This document shows, piece after piece, positions 62,209-64,000 of a stretch of DNA of 64,000 bases. Every line of letters starts with the position of its first letter. The stretch's first letter is position 1. A program made the translations under genes and the position numbers. The notes beneath the pieces were generated by a model. The model was not told where the DNA came from and did no database searches. It saw nothing but the letters and a program-made list of their open reading frames with translations. This stretch comes from an uncultured Microbulbifer sp. (GTDB lineage: Bacteria; Pseudomonadota; Gammaproteobacteria; Pseudomonadales; Cellvibrionaceae), in NCBI RefSeq assembly GCF_947504145.1, contig NZ_CANNGQ010000004.1, positions 124,001-188,000 of the forward strand, in the 5' to 3' direction.

Positions 62209-63732
62209 ATGGATCTGATACATATACATTCCGACGATAACGTCGCCGTCAGTAAGGCCCCCCTGCCAGCTGGCACCCTGGTGAACTGGAACGGCAGCAT
62301 GATGCCCCTGGTTACCGACGTGCCTGCCATGCACAAGGTCTGCGTACGCCCGATTGCCGCCGGTGAAGCGGTCATCAAGTACGGCCAAGTTATCGGCTTT
62401 GCACGGGCGGACATTGCGCCCGGCAACCACGTACACGAATTCAATATGGGAGCGGGCACCCACCAGGTGGAGCACGCTTTCTGTGAAGACTATGTGCCCA
62501 CGGAGTTTATCGCCCCAGAAGCGCGTGCAACCTTTATGGGTTACCGCCGCTCCAGTGGTAAATCCGGCACCCGCAATTACCTCGCGGTGGTGTCTACCGT
62601 TAACTGTTCAGTTACCGTTTCCCGTGCGATTGCGGCGCACTTCCGCGACAGCGGGAAGCTGCGCGATTTCCCCAACGTAAATGGCGTTGTTGCCCTGGGC
62701 CACGACAGCGGCTGCGGTATGTCCACGTCAGGCGAAGGCTACCAGACACTGCTGCGTACGTTGCACGGGTATATTGCCCATCCCAATTTCGCCGGTGTTT
62801 TGCTGATTGGCCTCGGCTGCGAAGCGATGCAAATTACCAAACTGATGCGGGAAACAGGCCTTCAGGAGGGTGATGCATTTCAGGTAATGACGATTCAGCA
62901 GCAGGGCGGTACCCGCGCGGCAATCGAATCGGGCATTGAGCGCCTGACCGACATGTTACCCGCGGCGAATGCATGCGAGCGCGAAGCAATCCCGGCTTCC
63001 GAGCTGACCCTTGCGGTGCAATGTGGCGGCAGCGATGCATATTCCGGCATTACAGCAAACGCGGGCCTGGGTGCAGCTGCGGATATTCTGGTGCGCCAGG
63101 GCGGCACCGTCATTTATTCGGAGACGCCAGAAATTTACGGTGCTGAGCATTTACTTACCCGGCGCGCCTGCTCTACGGAAGTGGCACAGAAGCTGGTTGA
63201 CCGCATTACATGGTGGGAACAATACACGCAGATGCATGGCGTAGAGCTGAACAACAACCCTTCCCCTGGAAACAAAGCAGGTGGCCTGACGACCATTGCA
63301 GAGAAGTCGCTGGGTGCACAGGCCAAGGGTGGCACCACAGCGTTACAGGATGTTTACCTGTACGCGGAGCCGGTGCACAAGAAGGGGCTGGTGTTTATGG
63401 ACAGCCCGGGCTTCGATCCGGTTTCTGTTACAGGCCAGGTGGCGAGCGGTGCAAATGTGGTGTGCTTCACCACGGGCCGGGGCTCAGCCTTCGGCGGCAA
63501 GCCGGTACCCAGTATCAAGTTAGCCAGTAATTCGAATCTGTTTGAGCGCATGCGCGAGGATATGGATATCGATTGCGGTGGTATTCTGGACAAGCGCTAC
63601 ACCGTTGCCGAATGTGGCGAGATGATTTTCCAACACATTCTGTCGATTGCTTCTGGTGAGCAGAGTGCCAGCGAGAAGCTCGACTACGGTGATAACGAGT
63701 TTGTACCCTGGCATATTGGGGCGGTGGTTTAA
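62209..63732 (+). CDS. uxaA: Altronate dehydratase
   Basis: UxaA dehydrates D-altronate to KDG, completing the galacturonate branch. The 507-residue protein has an N-terminal SAF domain (about residues 1-90, LPAGTLVNWNGSMMPL) and the large UxaA domain. The latter has GYRRSSGKSGTRNYLAVV, VALGHDSGCGMS and LLIGLGCEAMQITKLM with likely metal-binding cysteines, then VQCGGSDAYSGITANAGLG and FTTGRGSAFGGKPVPSIKLA. The length is normal. AGGAC precedes the ATG. It stands alone between two terminators, divergent from GntR regulator 2. Confidence 0.96.
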   Translation: MDLIHIHSDDNVAVSKAPLPAGTLVNWNGSMMPLVTDVPAMHKVCVRPIAAGEAVIKYGQVIGFARADIAPGNHVHEFNMGAGTHQVEHAFCEDYVPTEFIAPEARATFMGYRRSSGKSGTRNYLAVVSTVNCSVTVSRAIAAHFRDSGKLRDFPNVNGVVALGHDSGCGMSTSGEGYQTLLRTLHGYIAHPNFAGVLLIGLGCEAMQITKLMRETGLQEGDAFQVMTIQQQGGTRAAIESGIERLTDMLPAANACEREAIPASELTLAVQCGGSDAYSGITANAGLGAAADILVRQGGTVIYSETPEIYGAEHLLTRRACSTEVAQKLVDRITWWEQYTQMHGVELNNNPSPGNKAGGLTTIAEKSLGAQAKGGTTALQDVYLYAEPVHKKGLVFMDSPGFDPVSVTGQVASGANVVCFTTGRGSAFGGKPVPSIKLASNSNLFERMREDMDIDCGGILDKRYTVAECGEMIFQHILSIASGEQSASEKLDYGDNEFVPWHIGAVV

Positions 63733-63755
63733 CCTTTCTCCCTCTCTCGTTTCGC

Positions 63756-63782
63756 AAAAAACCGGACTTGTGCCGGTTTTTT
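63756..63782 (+). terminator. Intrinsic terminator after uxaA
   Basis: AAAAACCGG and CCGGTTTTT form a stem around a seven-base loop with a T-tract at its end, 24 bases after the uxaA stop. Confidence 0.9.
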
Positions 63783-63840
63783 GTTTTTGGGTTTCTGTGA
63801 TGGTTCAGTGGTGTAGGTGCTTTGAAGCGGGTCCTGTGGC

Positions 63841-63964
63841 GGCGAGGCACCGGGTATTCATTTTTGAAACCGAGCTGGGCGCCCCCCTGTTAACCCATCC
63901 CTGGGCGCTGCGGCGCAAACATCCTGTTTGCGACGCTTTCAAAAATGAATCCCCGCCACCTCAC
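63841..63964. repeat. Intergenic inverted-repeat element
   Basis: ATTCATTTTTGAAA (63856-63869) and TTTCAAAAATGAAT (63937-63950) are perfect inverted repeats. Similarity extends outward with mismatches (GGCGAGGCACCGGG against GGTGAGGTGGCGGG on the opposite strand). A hairpin GCAAAC/GTTTGC (63915-63931) is nested inside. The arrangement looks like a short dispersed, non-coding repeat. I see no gene from 63783 to the window end. Confidence 0.6.
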
Positions 63965-64000
63965 CTTAGCTTCTGAGCAAGAGCTTCGTAAGCAAGCACT

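Overview
The window reads as a chromosomal segment of a marine, polysaccharide-degrading gammaproteobacterium, most likely Cellvibrionales (a Microbulbifer, Saccharophagus or Teredinibacter relative). This is inferred from poly-serine linkers between enzyme modules, TonB-dependent receptors (TBDRs) in place of Sus pairs, lipoprotein enzymes, a napEDABC operon and moderately high GC. No rRNA, tRNA, CRISPR, phage or transposase gene was recognised.

Layout. 1-4.7 kb: the tail of an unrelated gene, then xylB-xylA with a LacI-type regulator (xylose entry). 4.9-6.0 kb: small housekeeping genes. 6.1-18.5 kb (minus strand): a pectin-attack block with a CE12-type acetylesterase, a PL10 pectate lyase lipoprotein, a TBDR, a large modular lipoprotein and a 1,319-residue enzyme with two PL1 domains. 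18.9-26.9 kb: uptake and uronate catabolism (kdgK-dctPQM, a GntR regulator, uxuA-uxuB). 27.4-43.7 kb: a beta-helix protein, kduI, a BNR-type putative lyase with CBM6, a DUF4861 lipoprotein, GH105, kduD, a GH2 enzyme, a TBDR and a PL38-like lyase. 44.2-47.1 kb: uxaC and a second UxuB-family reductase. 47.2-51.7 kb: napEDABC. 52.1-60.8 kb: a second kduD and kduI, a DUF4861-GH105 fusion, a third TBDR and a Tat-exported GH28. 61.1-63.7 kb: a second GntR regulator divergent from uxaA. A small inverted-repeat element closes the window.

How the genes work together. Extracellular or surface lyases (PL1, PL10, perhaps PL38, the BNR protein and the beta-helix protein) and an acetylesterase open pectin and related uronic acid glycans. 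TBDRs import oligomers. Periplasmic GH105, GH28 and GH2 enzymes trim them. A TRAP transporter carries monomers inward. Unsaturated uronate goes through KduI and KduD to 2-keto-3-deoxygluconate (KDG). Galacturonate goes through UxaC, a reductase and UxaA to KDG. Glucuronate goes through UxaC, UxuB and UxuA to KDG. KdgK phosphorylates KDG. KDPG aldolase, KdgF and a classical UxaB are not in the window.

Two signals stand out beyond the genes. First, a palindrome close to TGGTAANACCA recurs about 16 times, nearly always between genes upstream of pectin and uronate operons, and fits the operator type of the two FadR/UxuR-like GntR regulators encoded here. Second, a textbook intrinsic terminator lies inside the start of the GH2 gene, so that its hairpin and U-tract encode the hydrophobic core of the signal peptide.
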